This document shows positions 16,406-24,242 of a stretch of 64,000 nt of DNA, piece by piece. Below the pieces are notes generated by a model, which saw nothing but the letters and a program-made list of their open reading frames with translations, ran no database searches and had not been told where the DNA came from. This DNA is from an uncultured Prevotellaceae bacterium. Its GTDB lineage: Bacteria > Bacteroidota > Bacteroidia > Bacteroidales > Muribaculaceae. The number at the start of each line of letters is the position of its first letter. Position 1 is the first letter of the stretch. Location of the stretch: positions 1 to 64,000 of the forward strand of contig ONLH01000007.1 of NCBI GenBank assembly GCA_900318645.1, in the 5' to 3' direction. The position numbers and the translations under genes were made by a program.

Positions 16406-17278
16406 TTACTTTTTTGCAGATTTCTTGACCTCCTCATGATAGAAATAGTTCACCACAATGGGCGGTGCATCGAAGGGGCGCTTGATGCTGTCGTCATCGC
16501 GGACATACGGAAGACCAAGTTCTTCAGCGTATGCTTTCAGCTCCACGTTCAGCTGCTCCCAATAGTCACGCTTCCCCTTGACATAGATTTCCTCATACAA
16601 TGGAACTAATTCAGGTCTTTTCTCTCGTATATAATCCATAATCAAAGGCTTGAAAGTACCGCGTAGGTTCAGGTTCTCCAGCCAGATGAGATTGCACTGG
16701 TCCTTAGCCCGGTCGATGATGGCTTTCACATCGGTGATGCCCGGAAAAATGGGCGAGATGAAGCAGGTGGTTCTCACGCCCGCATCATGGAACGCCTTCA
16801 TGGCTATCAACCGTCGCTCTATGCTCACGGCGCTGTCCATATCATCCTTGAAGGACTCGTCCAACGTGTTCACCGACCAGCTTACGCGCGCCTCGGGGAA
16901 GGTCTTGATAAGGTCCAGATCACGGAGCACCAAGTCGCTCTTCGTGGCTATGGAAAGTTTGATTCCACTACCTTGAAGTTGTTCCAACAACGTGCGAGTA
17001 CGGCGATATTTCTCCTCTTCGGGCAGATAGGGGTCGGTGACGGAACCGAAAAACAGTTCCTTGCCGCGCAATCGCTCGGGATTCTTGATATCAGGCCAAT
17101 GCTTGATATCAAGGAACTCGCCCCAGGGCTCGGTGTGCCCAGTAAAACGCTTCATGAACGAGGCATAACAATACTTGCATCCATGCGTACAGCCTACGTA
17201 TGGATTCACCGAGTAGTCACCGACAGGTATATTTGATTTAGTCAGGACTGTCTTGACTTCTTTCTCACTTATTTTCAT
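16406..17278 (-). CDS. SPL-family (SplB/Rv2578c-like) radical SAM protein
   Basis: A 290-residue protein with cluster motif Cys30, Cys34, Cys37 (GCTHGCKYC) followed by YASFMKRF. The rest is typical of COG1533: LFFGSVTDPYLPEEEKYRRTRTLLEQL, LSIATKSDLVLRDLDLI, and VSWSVNTLDESF. Members resemble spore photoproduct lyase, but in non-sporeformers their substrate is unknown. The start at 17278 (MKISEKEVKT) is chosen because the upstream alternative at 17311 overlaps the -7 element at 17309-17316. It heads a minus-strand run with the SMR and GNAT genes. Confidence 0.85.
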   Translation of the reverse strand: MKISEKEVKTVLTKSNIPVGDYSVNPYVGCTHGCKYCYASFMKRFTGHTEPWGEFLDIKHWPDIKNPERLRGKELFFGSVTDPYLPEEEKYRRTRTLLEQLQGSGIKLSIATKSDLVLRDLDLIKTFPEARVSWSVNTLDESFKDDMDSAVSIERRLIAMKAFHDAGVRTTCFISPIFPGITDVKAIIDRAKDQCNLIWLENLNLRGTFKPLIMDYIREKRPELVPLYEEIYVKGKRDYWEQLNVELKAYAEELGLPYVRDDDSIKRPFDAPPIVVNYFYHEEVKKSAKK

Positions 17279-17308
17279 GATTTTCGATTTATCTTTCTGT
17301 AATTGCTG

Positions 17309-17316
17309 CAAAGGTA
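17309..17316 (-). promoter_or_regulatory. Putative -7 element for the SPL-type radical SAM gene
   Basis: CAAAGGTA reads TACCTTTG on the minus strand. It ends 31 bases before the ATG at 17278 and excludes the longer start at 17311. Confidence 0.55.
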
Positions 17317-17371
17317 GCGATTTCTTGCGATATACGCTGAATCTGCAGTTGACCTTGTGATTAATCTGCTG

Positions 17372-17602
17372 CTAGTTGATGGCGAGTAGTTCGATGTTAA
17401 AGATGGGGGTGGTGCAGACCGAAGCTGAGTGAGCCGAAAACGTGCCCGCACCGCCCACGAATACGAGCTCTAATCCCGCAGGGTGAAGCACTCTCGATAC
17501 CTGAAGTGGCTTTTGCATAGCGTGAGTGACCTCAGCTATTCTGGGCGTGGGTTTGGAGTCGACTCGGGCAAACTGCAGACACTCCAGGTCGCGACAAGCC
17601 AC
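17372..17602 (-). pseudogene. Decayed FKBP-type peptidyl-prolyl isomerase 3' end
   Basis: The last dozen codons read PIFNIELLAIN and stop. This is the standard C-terminus of Bacteroidota FKBP-type isomerases (usually STLIFDIELIAI). The upstream part of the frame does not resemble the family and looks scrambled. It lies on the left side of the RiPP cassette; a second FKBP remnant lies on the right side at 19850-20038. Confidence 0.6.
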
Positions 17603-17716
17603 TCCGCAGTGGACGCAGCCAATGCAGCGTGCCGCCCGCCATCGGTGGGAGTGGGTTTCTACTTTAAAACAAAGTAATACTTAACAAACATTAATATATC
17701 GTTTTTTTTTAATGTT

Positions 17717-17748
17717 TTTGCGTAATTGGAAAAAGAATACTATTTTTG
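17717..17748 (+). promoter_or_regulatory. Promoter of the RiPP cassette
   Basis: TTTG at 17717-17720 and TATTTTTG at 17741-17748 are separated by 20 bases. This matches the Bacteroidota consensus TTTG-N19-21-TAnnTTTG. Transcription would begin near 17755, giving a leader of about 135 bases that contains a 7-bp hairpin at 17772-17788 (TTCCCTT/AAGGGAA). Confidence 0.7.
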
Positions 17749-17888
17749 CCAATGTATTTGATATTCACTTTTTCCCTTTATAAGGGAACCAATTTCCAAG
17801 AGTAAATTCAAAAATATCGCAAATACAGTCATTAATAATAATTTTAGACTCTAGAAAGATACTAATTTTAAGCAAAAATTAAACTATT

Positions 17889-18065
17889 ATGAAAGTTATT
17901 TCCTATGGTGACCCATTGATGTTTGGAAATCTCAACGAGAATTTCGAATGTGGAAGAAGATGTAATGATTGCGGTTGTTACGATGACTGCGGCAGTGAAT
18001 GTTCAGATTGGGGAATGATGTGTCCTGATGACGACTGCTACGACGATTGCTTTGGTGATGACTAA
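17889..18065 (+). CDS. Cys/Asp-rich RiPP precursor peptide
   Basis: A 58-residue peptide. Residues 1-20 (MKVISYGDPLMFGNLNENFE) form a Cys-free leader-like part. Residues 21-58 hold nine Cys (21, 25, 28, 30, 34, 38, 45, 50, 54) and many Asp and Gly, with YDDC occurring twice (CGCYDDC and DDDCYDDC). The ending is CFGDD. There is no signal peptide or GG cleavage site. A radical SAM/SPASM gene follows 90 bases later, so this is most likely its substrate. Several Cys lie two or three residues before an Asp, the spacing used for Cys-to-Asp thioether links in the ranthipeptide freyrasin, so a thioether product is plausible. Metal binding by unmodified Cys is an alternative. Confidence 0.72.
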   Translation: MKVISYGDPLMFGNLNENFECGRRCNDCGCYDDCGSECSDWGMMCPDDDCYDDCFGDD

Positions 18066-18092
18066 AGAATTCTTGCATTTTTACTGCTTAAG

Positions 18093-18132
18093 AGGATGCT
18101 ACAATTACTCTACAATATTTGTAGCATCCTTT
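18093..18132 (+). terminator. Intergenic hairpin between RiPP precursor and maturase
   Basis: AGGATGCTACAA (18093-18104) and TTGTAGCATCCT (18119-18130) form a perfect 12-bp stem with a 14-base loop, followed by TTTAT. It lies 27 bases after the precursor stop and 24 before the maturase start. It probably acts as a partial terminator or 3' stabiliser that gives more precursor than maturase transcript, a common arrangement in peptide operons (inference). Confidence 0.75.
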
Positions 18133-18155
18133 TATAACTCCATATATCAAAAACA

Positions 18156-19415
18156 ATGATTCAATCTAAAATATCCGATTACCGCCTTTGTTCTTTCGTA
18201 ATGAAGATAGAATTAGACGGAGGCTATTTGTTATACAATACCTTAACCGGCAGTTTAGTATATTTAGACAATACAGAAGACATAAGAGATACATTGCCCA
18301 AACTAATTGAAATGAATTATTATGTGCCAATTGATTTCGATGAGTTGGCCATGATAGATAAGATGCGTATAGACGCCAGACTAAAATCGTCAAAAAGAGT
18401 AAACAGCTATACGATCTTTACAACTTTAGATTGCAATGCTAGATGCTTTTATTGTTATGAGAAAGGGACACCTCATGTTTCAATGTCAGAACAGACAGCA
18501 AATGATGTAGCAGACTTCATCATCAGAAACTCAAATGGGCAATCACAGGATATCAGATGGTTTGGAGGTGAGCCTCTTGTAAACGAGAATGTTATAGATA
18601 TCATTACTGAAAAGCTGAACTCAAGCAAAGTAAAATTTCATTCTCGTATGATAAGTAATGGCCTACTTTTCAATAAGAGGAACATATTAAAAGCTCAGCA
18701 GTACTGGCATTTACAAAGAGTACAGATCACACTAGACGGAACCAAAGATGTCTATCAAAGAGCAAAAGCCTATATAGGAGCCAAAGGAAACGAATTTGAA
18801 AGAGTGCTGAATAATATTGAAGATTTGCTCGATGCTAAGATCGGTGTTTCAATAAGATTGAATCAAGATCTGTACAACACTGAAGATTTGATCAATCTGG
18901 TTAACTTTCTGGTGAAGAAATTCGAAAACAGGAAAGGGTTCGCTATATATAATAGTCTGCTCTTTGACGATTCTAATGACGCATTTAAGAATGATCCAAA
19001 AGAACGGAATGAAGCGTTTACGAAGCTGCAAGACATTCTCATCCAAAAAGGAGTGTTTAGATACAAAGCATTTTCTACAAAGTTCAAGTACTCGCATTGC
19101 ATGGCAGATCATGATAGTTCAATTACGATAAATCCTATAGGGAAAATAGGGAAATGTGAACATTACCCTAACGACTATCTTATTGGATCTATCTATAAAG
19201 AAAATATCAATGAAACAATTTTGAACAAGTGGAAAGAGACTTATCCCATTATAGACAAATGTAAGACATGCCCTATTTATCCACAGTGTGTTCGCATAAA
19301 AATGTGCCCCGATTCAAATGAAAAATGCTCATATAAAGAATGTGAAAATAAGATTAAACTTATCAGAGATATTGTAATAAAAAGATATAATGACGATATT
19401 CAACAAACTAAATAA
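18156..19415 (+). CDS. Radical SAM/SPASM peptide maturase
   Basis: A 419-residue enzyme. The N-terminal 75 residues (GGYLLYNTLTGSLVYLD) resemble the leader-binding front part of peptide-modifying radical SAM proteins. Cys93, Cys97 and Cys100 (CNARCFYC) form the SAM cluster motif, with WFGGEPL following near residue 137. The C-terminal SPASM-like region has the Cys pattern HCMADHD, GKCEHYP, CKTCPIYPQC, MCPDSNEKC and KEC, ligands for two auxiliary clusters. This is the architecture of ranthipeptide and sactipeptide maturases. The gene is AT-rich compared with the flanking genes, suggesting transfer. Its substrate is almost certainly the Cys-rich peptide at 17889. I do not see a protease or exporter nearby. 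Confidence 0.88.
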   Translation: MIQSKISDYRLCSFVMKIELDGGYLLYNTLTGSLVYLDNTEDIRDTLPKLIEMNYYVPIDFDELAMIDKMRIDARLKSSKRVNSYTIFTTLDCNARCFYCYEKGTPHVSMSEQTANDVADFIIRNSNGQSQDIRWFGGEPLVNENVIDIITEKLNSSKVKFHSRMISNGLLFNKRNILKAQQYWHLQRVQITLDGTKDVYQRAKAYIGAKGNEFERVLNNIEDLLDAKIGVSIRLNQDLYNTEDLINLVNFLVKKFENRKGFAIYNSLLFDDSNDAFKNDPKERNEAFTKLQDILIQKGVFRYKAFSTKFKYSHCMADHDSSITINPIGKIGKCEHYPNDYLIGSIYKENINETILNKWKETYPIIDKCKTCPIYPQCVRIKMCPDSNEKCSYKECENKIKLIRDIVIKRYNDDIQQTK

Positions 19416-19684
19416 TAATTAATCTTTAGAGATTGAATACACGAGTCGTTTATTCATTTAATAAACATTTACCCTTCAAGCAAGGCAATTAAACCTAAAC
19501 TGTTAGAAACACTTTGATTGAACTTCCTTCTTAATTGTTGAGGCTGGTCTCTAGGCTATTGCACTAGAAAAACTTTCTTTACTGCTGCTGCCATGATTGT
19601 TTATAGGATGATTCCGAGACTGTATTGCGCCTAGGGCTAGGTCTAGCAAGGGCTTGAAAAGAACCCCTCTTTCGGTATGCGGTG

Positions 19685-19770
19685 CTTAATCAATAGCAGC
19701 GGAACACGTTATCGCCATCACCCATGTCATAGTCAGACATGAACAGCTCACGGGCAAAAGCCATGAAGTC
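19685..19770 (-). repeat. Decayed coding scrap, also present at 56437-56515
   Basis: On the minus strand this reads AFARELFMSDYDMGDG and stops soon after. The region 56437-56515 reads AFACVLFMLDNDMGD and matches at the DNA level with scattered differences. Both look like the decayed 3' end of the same unknown gene. Apart from this and the FKBP remnant, the 19416-19849 interval shows nothing I can name. Confidence 0.45.
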
Positions 19771-19775
19771 ACCTG

Positions 19776-19836
19776 AGGGAGTGAGGGAGCAGCGAGAGAA
19801 AAGCCGAACTTGTTCGGGCTTTTCCGAGTCGTGACA
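19776..19836. repeat. Short palindromic repeat unit (copy 1)
   Basis: It contains GAGGGAGCAGCGAGAG, then GCCGAACTTGTTCGGGCTTTT, an imperfect palindrome. Close relatives occur at 25480-25530 and, more diverged, inside the 68-bp insert at 15468-15535. This copy and the one at 25480 sit at matching places beside FKBP gene fragments. Confidence 0.5.
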
Positions 19837-19849
19837 GAGGACGGCGAAG

Positions 19850-20038
19850 CTAGTATTTGCAGTAGCCCATTTCGGCGGGAATGTAGACCTCCCGTCGGTC
19901 GCAAATGTGCATCTGCTGCATGGCGATGATCCATCCCTTGATGAGGTCGCACAGCCGGCTGGTTGATGTGCGAAGCGGGAAATAGCCGAATACAACCCCG
20001 TGACCATAGCGAATCAGATCCCCAGGCCAATGTGACAC
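19850..20038 (-). pseudogene. Decayed FKBP-type peptidyl-prolyl isomerase, internal fragment
   Basis: The frame contains DLIKGWIIAMQQMHICDRRE followed by VYIPAEMGY, the hallmark of FKBP domains (typically VIxGWxEAL..M..G.xxExYIPxxLGYG), and then stops. Both the N-terminal export region and the C-terminal STLIFDIEL strand are missing. A palindromic repeat unit begins just beyond the break. The matching C-terminal strand is found at 25410-25472 next to another copy of that unit. Confidence 0.7.
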
Positions 20039-20145
20039 AAAACAAGGCGCATCGCCAGCCGTGGCTTGACGTTGCGCCTTTTGGTGAGGGACAATCTGAA
20101 AAATTGGGATATACTTGCTTTTGTCAAAATTTTCCTTTTTTGAAT

Positions 20146-20178
20146 TTTGGAGTGATGCGGCAAAAAAATGTATTTTTG
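20146..20178 (+). promoter_or_regulatory. Promoter of the GT2-GH3 fusion gene
   Basis: TTTG at 20146-20149 and TATTTTTG at 20171-20178 have a 21-base spacer. This excludes the ATG at 20168 as start and supports 20207. Confidence 0.7.
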
Positions 20179-20206
20179 TAGCGCTAAATCATCTATCGGA
20201 AGTATT

Positions 20207-22285
20207 ATGTACAAAGTATCAGTTGTCACTCCGCTCCACAATGTTGAGCTGAATGTATTCAAAAAGGCTTATCAATCCATGAAATCTCAAACCATCGGTT
20301 TTGAAAACATCCAATGGATTGTCATTGCACACAACTGTGAACCTCACTATCTGCCGGCCCTGCAAGAGATGCTGGGCAAGCACGACAACGTCATCGTCCG
20401 TGGGCTCGACAATGATGTCCACACACCCTCCTCTCCCCGAAACTATGGCATGCAGTTTGCCACCGCGCCATACCTCGGTTTTCTGGACGCAGACGACAGC
20501 TACACCCCCCATTGTCTTGAAGAGGCCTATAACAACATCCGAGAGACCAAGTCCGACGTGCTGATTTTCCGCCGTGAGTCAGAGCTGGAAGACCCCTCGC
20601 TGGTGCCACTGACTGAACTCGTGGGATGGAATCAACTGGAGTCGCGCATCATTGTCGAGCGTGACAACTGGGACGAGGAGAAAATGTTTCTGGGCGTAGG
20701 CTGGGGCATCGTCACGTCTAAAGTGTTTGACCGGGAGTTCCTGACACGAAACAACATCACTTTCGACGAGGATGTGCCATTCGCCGAGAGCACTCTTTTC
20801 AGCGTTCAATCCATCGGCATGGCTCAACGCATCTGCTACCTGCCGCAAATGATAGGCTATCATTATTTCATCAATAGCCGCTCACTGGTGCAGTCGACCA
20901 AGAAATCGGGCGACACCCTGGTCAGCTATGCAAAGGGATACGTCAAACTGTTCAACGACATGGAAAATTATGGCATACACAGCCCTCATCTGTTCTGGGT
21001 TATCATGGGCTATCTCGCCAATTTCATGCTTGCCTCAACCGACGAATTAACGCTTGACAACAGGCTGAAAATCAAGGAATATCTCGCGCCGTTCATCTTG
21101 CGTGCTGAGCCTTTCCATAGCGCGAAAGGCATCTCGGAGGACTTTGCCGAGACGGTGGCCCGAACCACCATCGACGTCATCATGAACACCGACGGCAAAA
21201 TCACCAATTTTACTCGAGACGCGTGCGATGGACACATGAGGCTCATGACCATATTGCGCATCAACAAGAATACTGACTACGGCAAGCGTTATTCCTTTGC
21301 CAGCATACGAAGCATCAAAGGATACCAGAATCGCGTGCCCATCACGACATACGCCGACTATGAAAAACTGATACGACTGCAGACAAACGTCGGCGAGGAG
21401 AACATACTCACTGCCGAGGAAATCAACCGTTACGCGATGAAACTCGATGGACGCATACTGCCGATGACCCGCGTCCATCTGCGCCCCTTCAAAAGGGCCA
21501 TTTCGGGTGTCATGAGAGGGCACAACAATCTGCCGATCATGCTAAGCCAGCCAAAAGCACAGTCCACCATCAACAACAGCTTCGTCCAGCACTTCCTGAA
21601 CAGCACGGCTATTGACTTTATCAAAATGTCGCTATATGCCAACGTACAGAAACAAAGCGACCTGTCCATTCCCGCCTCGTTCCTCTCCTCGTTTGAGCAA
21701 GATAGTTCCATCAAAAGGTTCAAATTGATCAGCCTCGCCCTGCTCTCGCGTGAGGCAGACCAAATTATCGCGCTCAATACATCTGAGGTCTTGACAATGT
21801 TCACCACCCTTGAGCAGCAATGGCCCGACGTCATAAGGGAAGTCGAACAGTATGATGCAGAGCGGGCCCAAGAACTCGCCGAAATCTTCAAACAAGGATT
21901 CGATGATGTTGCTGTACGCATCTGGCCTAAGCTGCAGCGTATTGTGGCATTCGGCGCAGGCAAGTACCTGTCCCATACCACTGCCTTGAAACGCTATGCC
22001 AAGAGTACTACACATAACCACGGGCACCTCATCACAGTCGAGTCGATTATCGCGCAAGCCATTGCCGACGACAGCGATTTGTTTAAGTTCGTTCTTGAAA
22101 ACGATTTCTTCGAATTTTTGCCCGACAACTCGGAGCCTTTGTTGCTGAGTCAAGTGTCTCCCGGCATGACCTGTGAAGTGATTGTGACCAACCGAGCTGG
22201 ACTCTACCGCTACAGAACCGGAATCCGCATATCGCTGGTTGAGCATTTGCCGCAAGGCAATGCTATCATCCGCATTGTCGAGTGA
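20207..22285 (+). CDS. GT2 glycosyltransferase fused to a GH3-type (auxin-conjugating family) domain
   Basis: A 692-residue cytoplasmic protein. Residues 1-230 form a family 2 glycosyltransferase (YKVSVVTPLHN start, GFLDADDSYTP with the DxD motif, and a GVGWGIVTSKVFDREFL acceptor region). Residues about 340-692 match the GH3 acyl-acid amido synthetase family: NKNTDYGKRYSF, RVPITTYADYEKLI, GEENILT, then FEFLPDNSEPLLLSQV and TNRAGLYRYRTG near the end. The Ser/Thr-rich ATP-binding motif of GH3 enzymes (usually SSGTT) is not visible; the equivalent place reads MKLDGRILPMT. The domain may therefore be non-adenylating or use a variant site. The pairing suggests transfer and acylation or amidation of a surface glycan, but that is inference. 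Confidence 0.8.
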   Translation: MYKVSVVTPLHNVELNVFKKAYQSMKSQTIGFENIQWIVIAHNCEPHYLPALQEMLGKHDNVIVRGLDNDVHTPSSPRNYGMQFATAPYLGFLDADDSYTPHCLEEAYNNIRETKSDVLIFRRESELEDPSLVPLTELVGWNQLESRIIVERDNWDEEKMFLGVGWGIVTSKVFDREFLTRNNITFDEDVPFAESTLFSVQSIGMAQRICYLPQMIGYHYFINSRSLVQSTKKSGDTLVSYAKGYVKLFNDMENYGIHSPHLFWVIMGYLANFMLASTDELTLDNRLKIKEYLAPFILRAEPFHSAKGISEDFAETVARTTIDVIMNTDGKITNFTRDACDGHMRLMTILRINKNTDYGKRYSFASIRSIKGYQNRVPITTYADYEKLIRLQTNVGEENILTAEEINRYAMKLDGRILPMTRVHLRPFKRAISGVMRGHNNLPIMLSQPKAQSTINNSFVQHFLNSTAIDFIKMSLYANVQKQSDLSIPASFLSSFEQDSSIKRFKLISLALLSREADQIIALNTSEVLTMFTTLEQQWPDVIREVEQYDAERAQELAEIFKQGFDDVAVRIWPKLQRIVAFGAGKYLSHTTALKRYAKSTTHNHGHLITVESIIAQAIADDSDLFKFVLENDFFEFLPDNSEPLLLSQVSPGMTCEVIVTNRAGLYRYRTGIRISLVEHLPQGNAIIRIVE

Positions 22286-22334
22286 CATCTTCCCTTCCAG
22301 CCGAGAATTCCGGCACACCGACCGTACATAATGC

Positions 22335-22369
22335 GAGGATGGGTCATCATTCAGTTATGGCTCATCCTC
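22335..22369 (+). terminator. Possible terminator after the GT2-GH3 gene
   Basis: GAGGATG at 22335-22341 and CATCCTC at 22363-22369 pair, with further partial pairing inside. It is followed by ATTAATAG rather than a strong T-run. The remaining interval up to 22660 contains only an 8-bp hairpin AATACCAA/TTGGTATT before the next gene. Confidence 0.45.
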
Positions 22370-22667
22370 ATTAATAGCATCGATTCCTACGAGCGCAGCG
22401 AGAACGCTAGGCTTGGTTGAGGTGCGGCGCATCACAAATCTAGCGCTGCAAGACCAAATGCGACAGCAACTAAACGAGCCGTGCGTGTGAGGTCTCGGTG
22501 CGGATAGGCAACCCAATGAGACACTCTCGGTAATGGTGCACAGCTGTCGCCAGTATGGATGAAGGCTGGATTGTGGGGGGCCTTGCCGCGTTTTCTCCTA
22601 TTTATTTGGCAATAAGAACGAATAAAATACCAATAATTTGGTATTGCCATGAATATCATTTCCATTG

Positions 22668-22675
22668 TACATTTG
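22668..22675 (+). promoter_or_regulatory. Putative -7 element for methyltransferase-ZIP operon
   Basis: TACATTTG fits the consensus and ends 24 bases before the ATG at 22700. It disfavours the upstream in-frame ATG at 22649. Confidence 0.5.
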
Positions 22676-22699
22676 CAGCCAACTAAAAAACTAAATGAT

Positions 22700-23329
22700 A
22701 TGGGAATATTAAAAACGTTCTTTACTAATTGTGCACATCCCAAAGGGATGATGGGGAGAATGATGCTGCGGTTCATGAACTTCGGTCATGCGCCGCTGAC
22801 AAACTGGGGTCTTGACCTTGTGAAGTTCCACTCAGGCTGGACAATGCTTGACATCGGCTGCGGTGGCGGTGCGACGCTGAAGAGACTGCTCAAGCGCAGC
22901 GACGGAGCACAAGTCTATGGCATAGACATCTCGGAGGAAAGCGTGGCGAAGGCACGCAAAGTGAATGCCGCCGTGCTCGACAAGCAGGTGTTCGTCTGCC
23001 AAGGATCTGCCGAGAAACTGCCCTACGAGGACGGGAAGTTCGACCTCGTGATAGCCGTCGAGACGGTGTATTTCTGGCCCAACCTGCCTGGGTGCCTGCA
23101 AGAGGTGCTACGCGTGCTGAAACCGGGCGGCCGTTTCGGCATTCTGGTGGAGGTCATTGAAGGCGATTCGATGTGGACAAACGTGGTGGAAGGCATGACT
23201 GCCTACTCGCCAGAGCAACTGAAGACGTTGCTTGACGAGGCAGGCTTCATTGATACAGCCATCCACCGCAAGAAGCCCTCGTATGCCGCCATTACTGGTG
23301 TAAAACAGGCATCGAAGGAACAGTCATGA
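22700..23329 (+). CDS. Class I SAM-dependent methyltransferase
   Basis: A 209-residue protein with motif I MLDIGCGGGATLKRLL, an acidic motif II in YGIDISEESVAKA, AEKLPYEDGKFDLVIAVET (motif III region), and LRVLKPGGRFGIL. It resembles UbiE/Methyltransf_11 enzymes. Its stop overlaps the ATG of the ZIP transporter gene by four bases (ATGA), so the two are coupled. The nearby DUF5714 gene, convergent at 24243-24938, is a frequent partner of such methyltransferases in anaerobes. The substrate is unknown. Confidence 0.85.
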   Translation: MGILKTFFTNCAHPKGMMGRMMLRFMNFGHAPLTNWGLDLVKFHSGWTMLDIGCGGGATLKRLLKRSDGAQVYGIDISEESVAKARKVNAAVLDKQVFVCQGSAEKLPYEDGKFDLVIAVETVYFWPNLPGCLQEVLRVLKPGGRFGILVEVIEGDSMWTNVVEGMTAYSPEQLKTLLDEAGFIDTAIHRKKPSYAAITGVKQASKEQS

Positions 23330-24105
23330 CCATACTGGTTATCGGGTTACTCATCCCCTTGTTGGGCACTATGCTCGGGTCGGCCTTCGTCTTTATGATG
23401 AAGGACGAGATGTCCGTGAGGCTGCAGAAGGCACTGCTGGGCTTTGCTTCGGGTGTTATGGTGGCGGCTTCGGTCTGGTCATTGCTGATTCCCGCAATGG
23501 AGATGGAAACATCTGGGCGCGCATGGGCGGTGGTGCCCGCTGCAGTAGGATTCCTCTTGGGCATCGGTTTCCTGCTGCTGATTGATGAGTTGACCCCGCA
23601 CCTGCACCTCGGCAGCAACAAGCCCGAAGGCCTCCGTTCCCACCTGTCCCGCACGGCGATGTTGGCCTTGGCGGTGACCATCCACAACCTGCCGGAGGGT
23701 ATGGCCGTGGGCGTGGTCTTTGCCGGCGCCGACAGCACTGTCACAAACATCTCGCTTGCCAGCGCCATAGCGGTATCGCTGGGTATTGCCATCCAGAACG
23801 TCCCCGAGGGGGCCATCATCTCGATGCCTATGTGCGCGGCGGGAAACAGTCGCTGGAGGTCTTTTCTCATCGGCTCGCTAAGCGGTGCCGTTGAACCCAT
23901 CGGTGCCCTTGCTGTATTACTACTGTCATCCCTGGTTTTGCCTGTTCTTCCCTATATGCTCGCTTTTGCCGCCGGAGCCATGTTCTACGTGGTCATCGAG
24001 GAGCTCATACCCGAAGCGTCTTGCGGCCAGCACACCAATGTCAGTACCATCGGCTTCGCCATCGGTTTCGTCTTGATGATGGTGCTCGACGTGGTGATGG
24101 GTTAG
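23326..24105 (+). CDS. ZIP-family metal transporter
   Basis: A 259-residue integral membrane protein with about eight membrane segments. The ZIP signature lies in TM4-TM5: TIHNLPEGMAVGVVF and IAIQNVPEGAIISMP, both carrying the metal-binding His/Asn-x-x-Pro-Glu-Gly motif. A His-containing loop (LTPHLHLGSNKPEG) sits between TM3 and TM4. It probably imports Zn2+ or Fe2+. It is translated in overlap with the methyltransferase gene. Confidence 0.9.
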   Translation: MTILVIGLLIPLLGTMLGSAFVFMMKDEMSVRLQKALLGFASGVMVAASVWSLLIPAMEMETSGRAWAVVPAAVGFLLGIGFLLLIDELTPHLHLGSNKPEGLRSHLSRTAMLALAVTIHNLPEGMAVGVVFAGADSTVTNISLASAIAVSLGIAIQNVPEGAIISMPMCAAGNSRWRSFLIGSLSGAVEPIGALAVLLLSSLVLPVLPYMLAFAAGAMFYVVIEELIPEASCGQHTNVSTIGFAIGFVLMMVLDVVMG

Positions 24106-24134
24106 CGAGGGTGTGTCATAATTGGCAACTGTCT

Positions 24135-24200
24135 TTTTGAGCGGCCTTGCGGCCAAGCTAAAGGTTCTCGCGCGAAGCGCAATTTAAATTGCGACAAATG
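24135..24200. terminator. Paired hairpins between convergent genes
   Basis: GCGGCCTTGCGGCCAAG and GCGCAATTTAAATTGCGAC are short palindromes in the gap between the ZIP gene and the convergent DUF5714 gene. No clean T-run follows, so termination is only a suggestion. Confidence 0.35.
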
Positions 24201-24242
24201 AATGATGACACGGCCCCATGCAAGAGGGACAGTTAGCGGCTC

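Noticed and set aside
22432-22776. 114-codon minus-strand frame before the methyltransferase gene
   Set aside because: It crosses the methyltransferase promoter and start, and has no known domain; the intergenic part may be repeat DNA.
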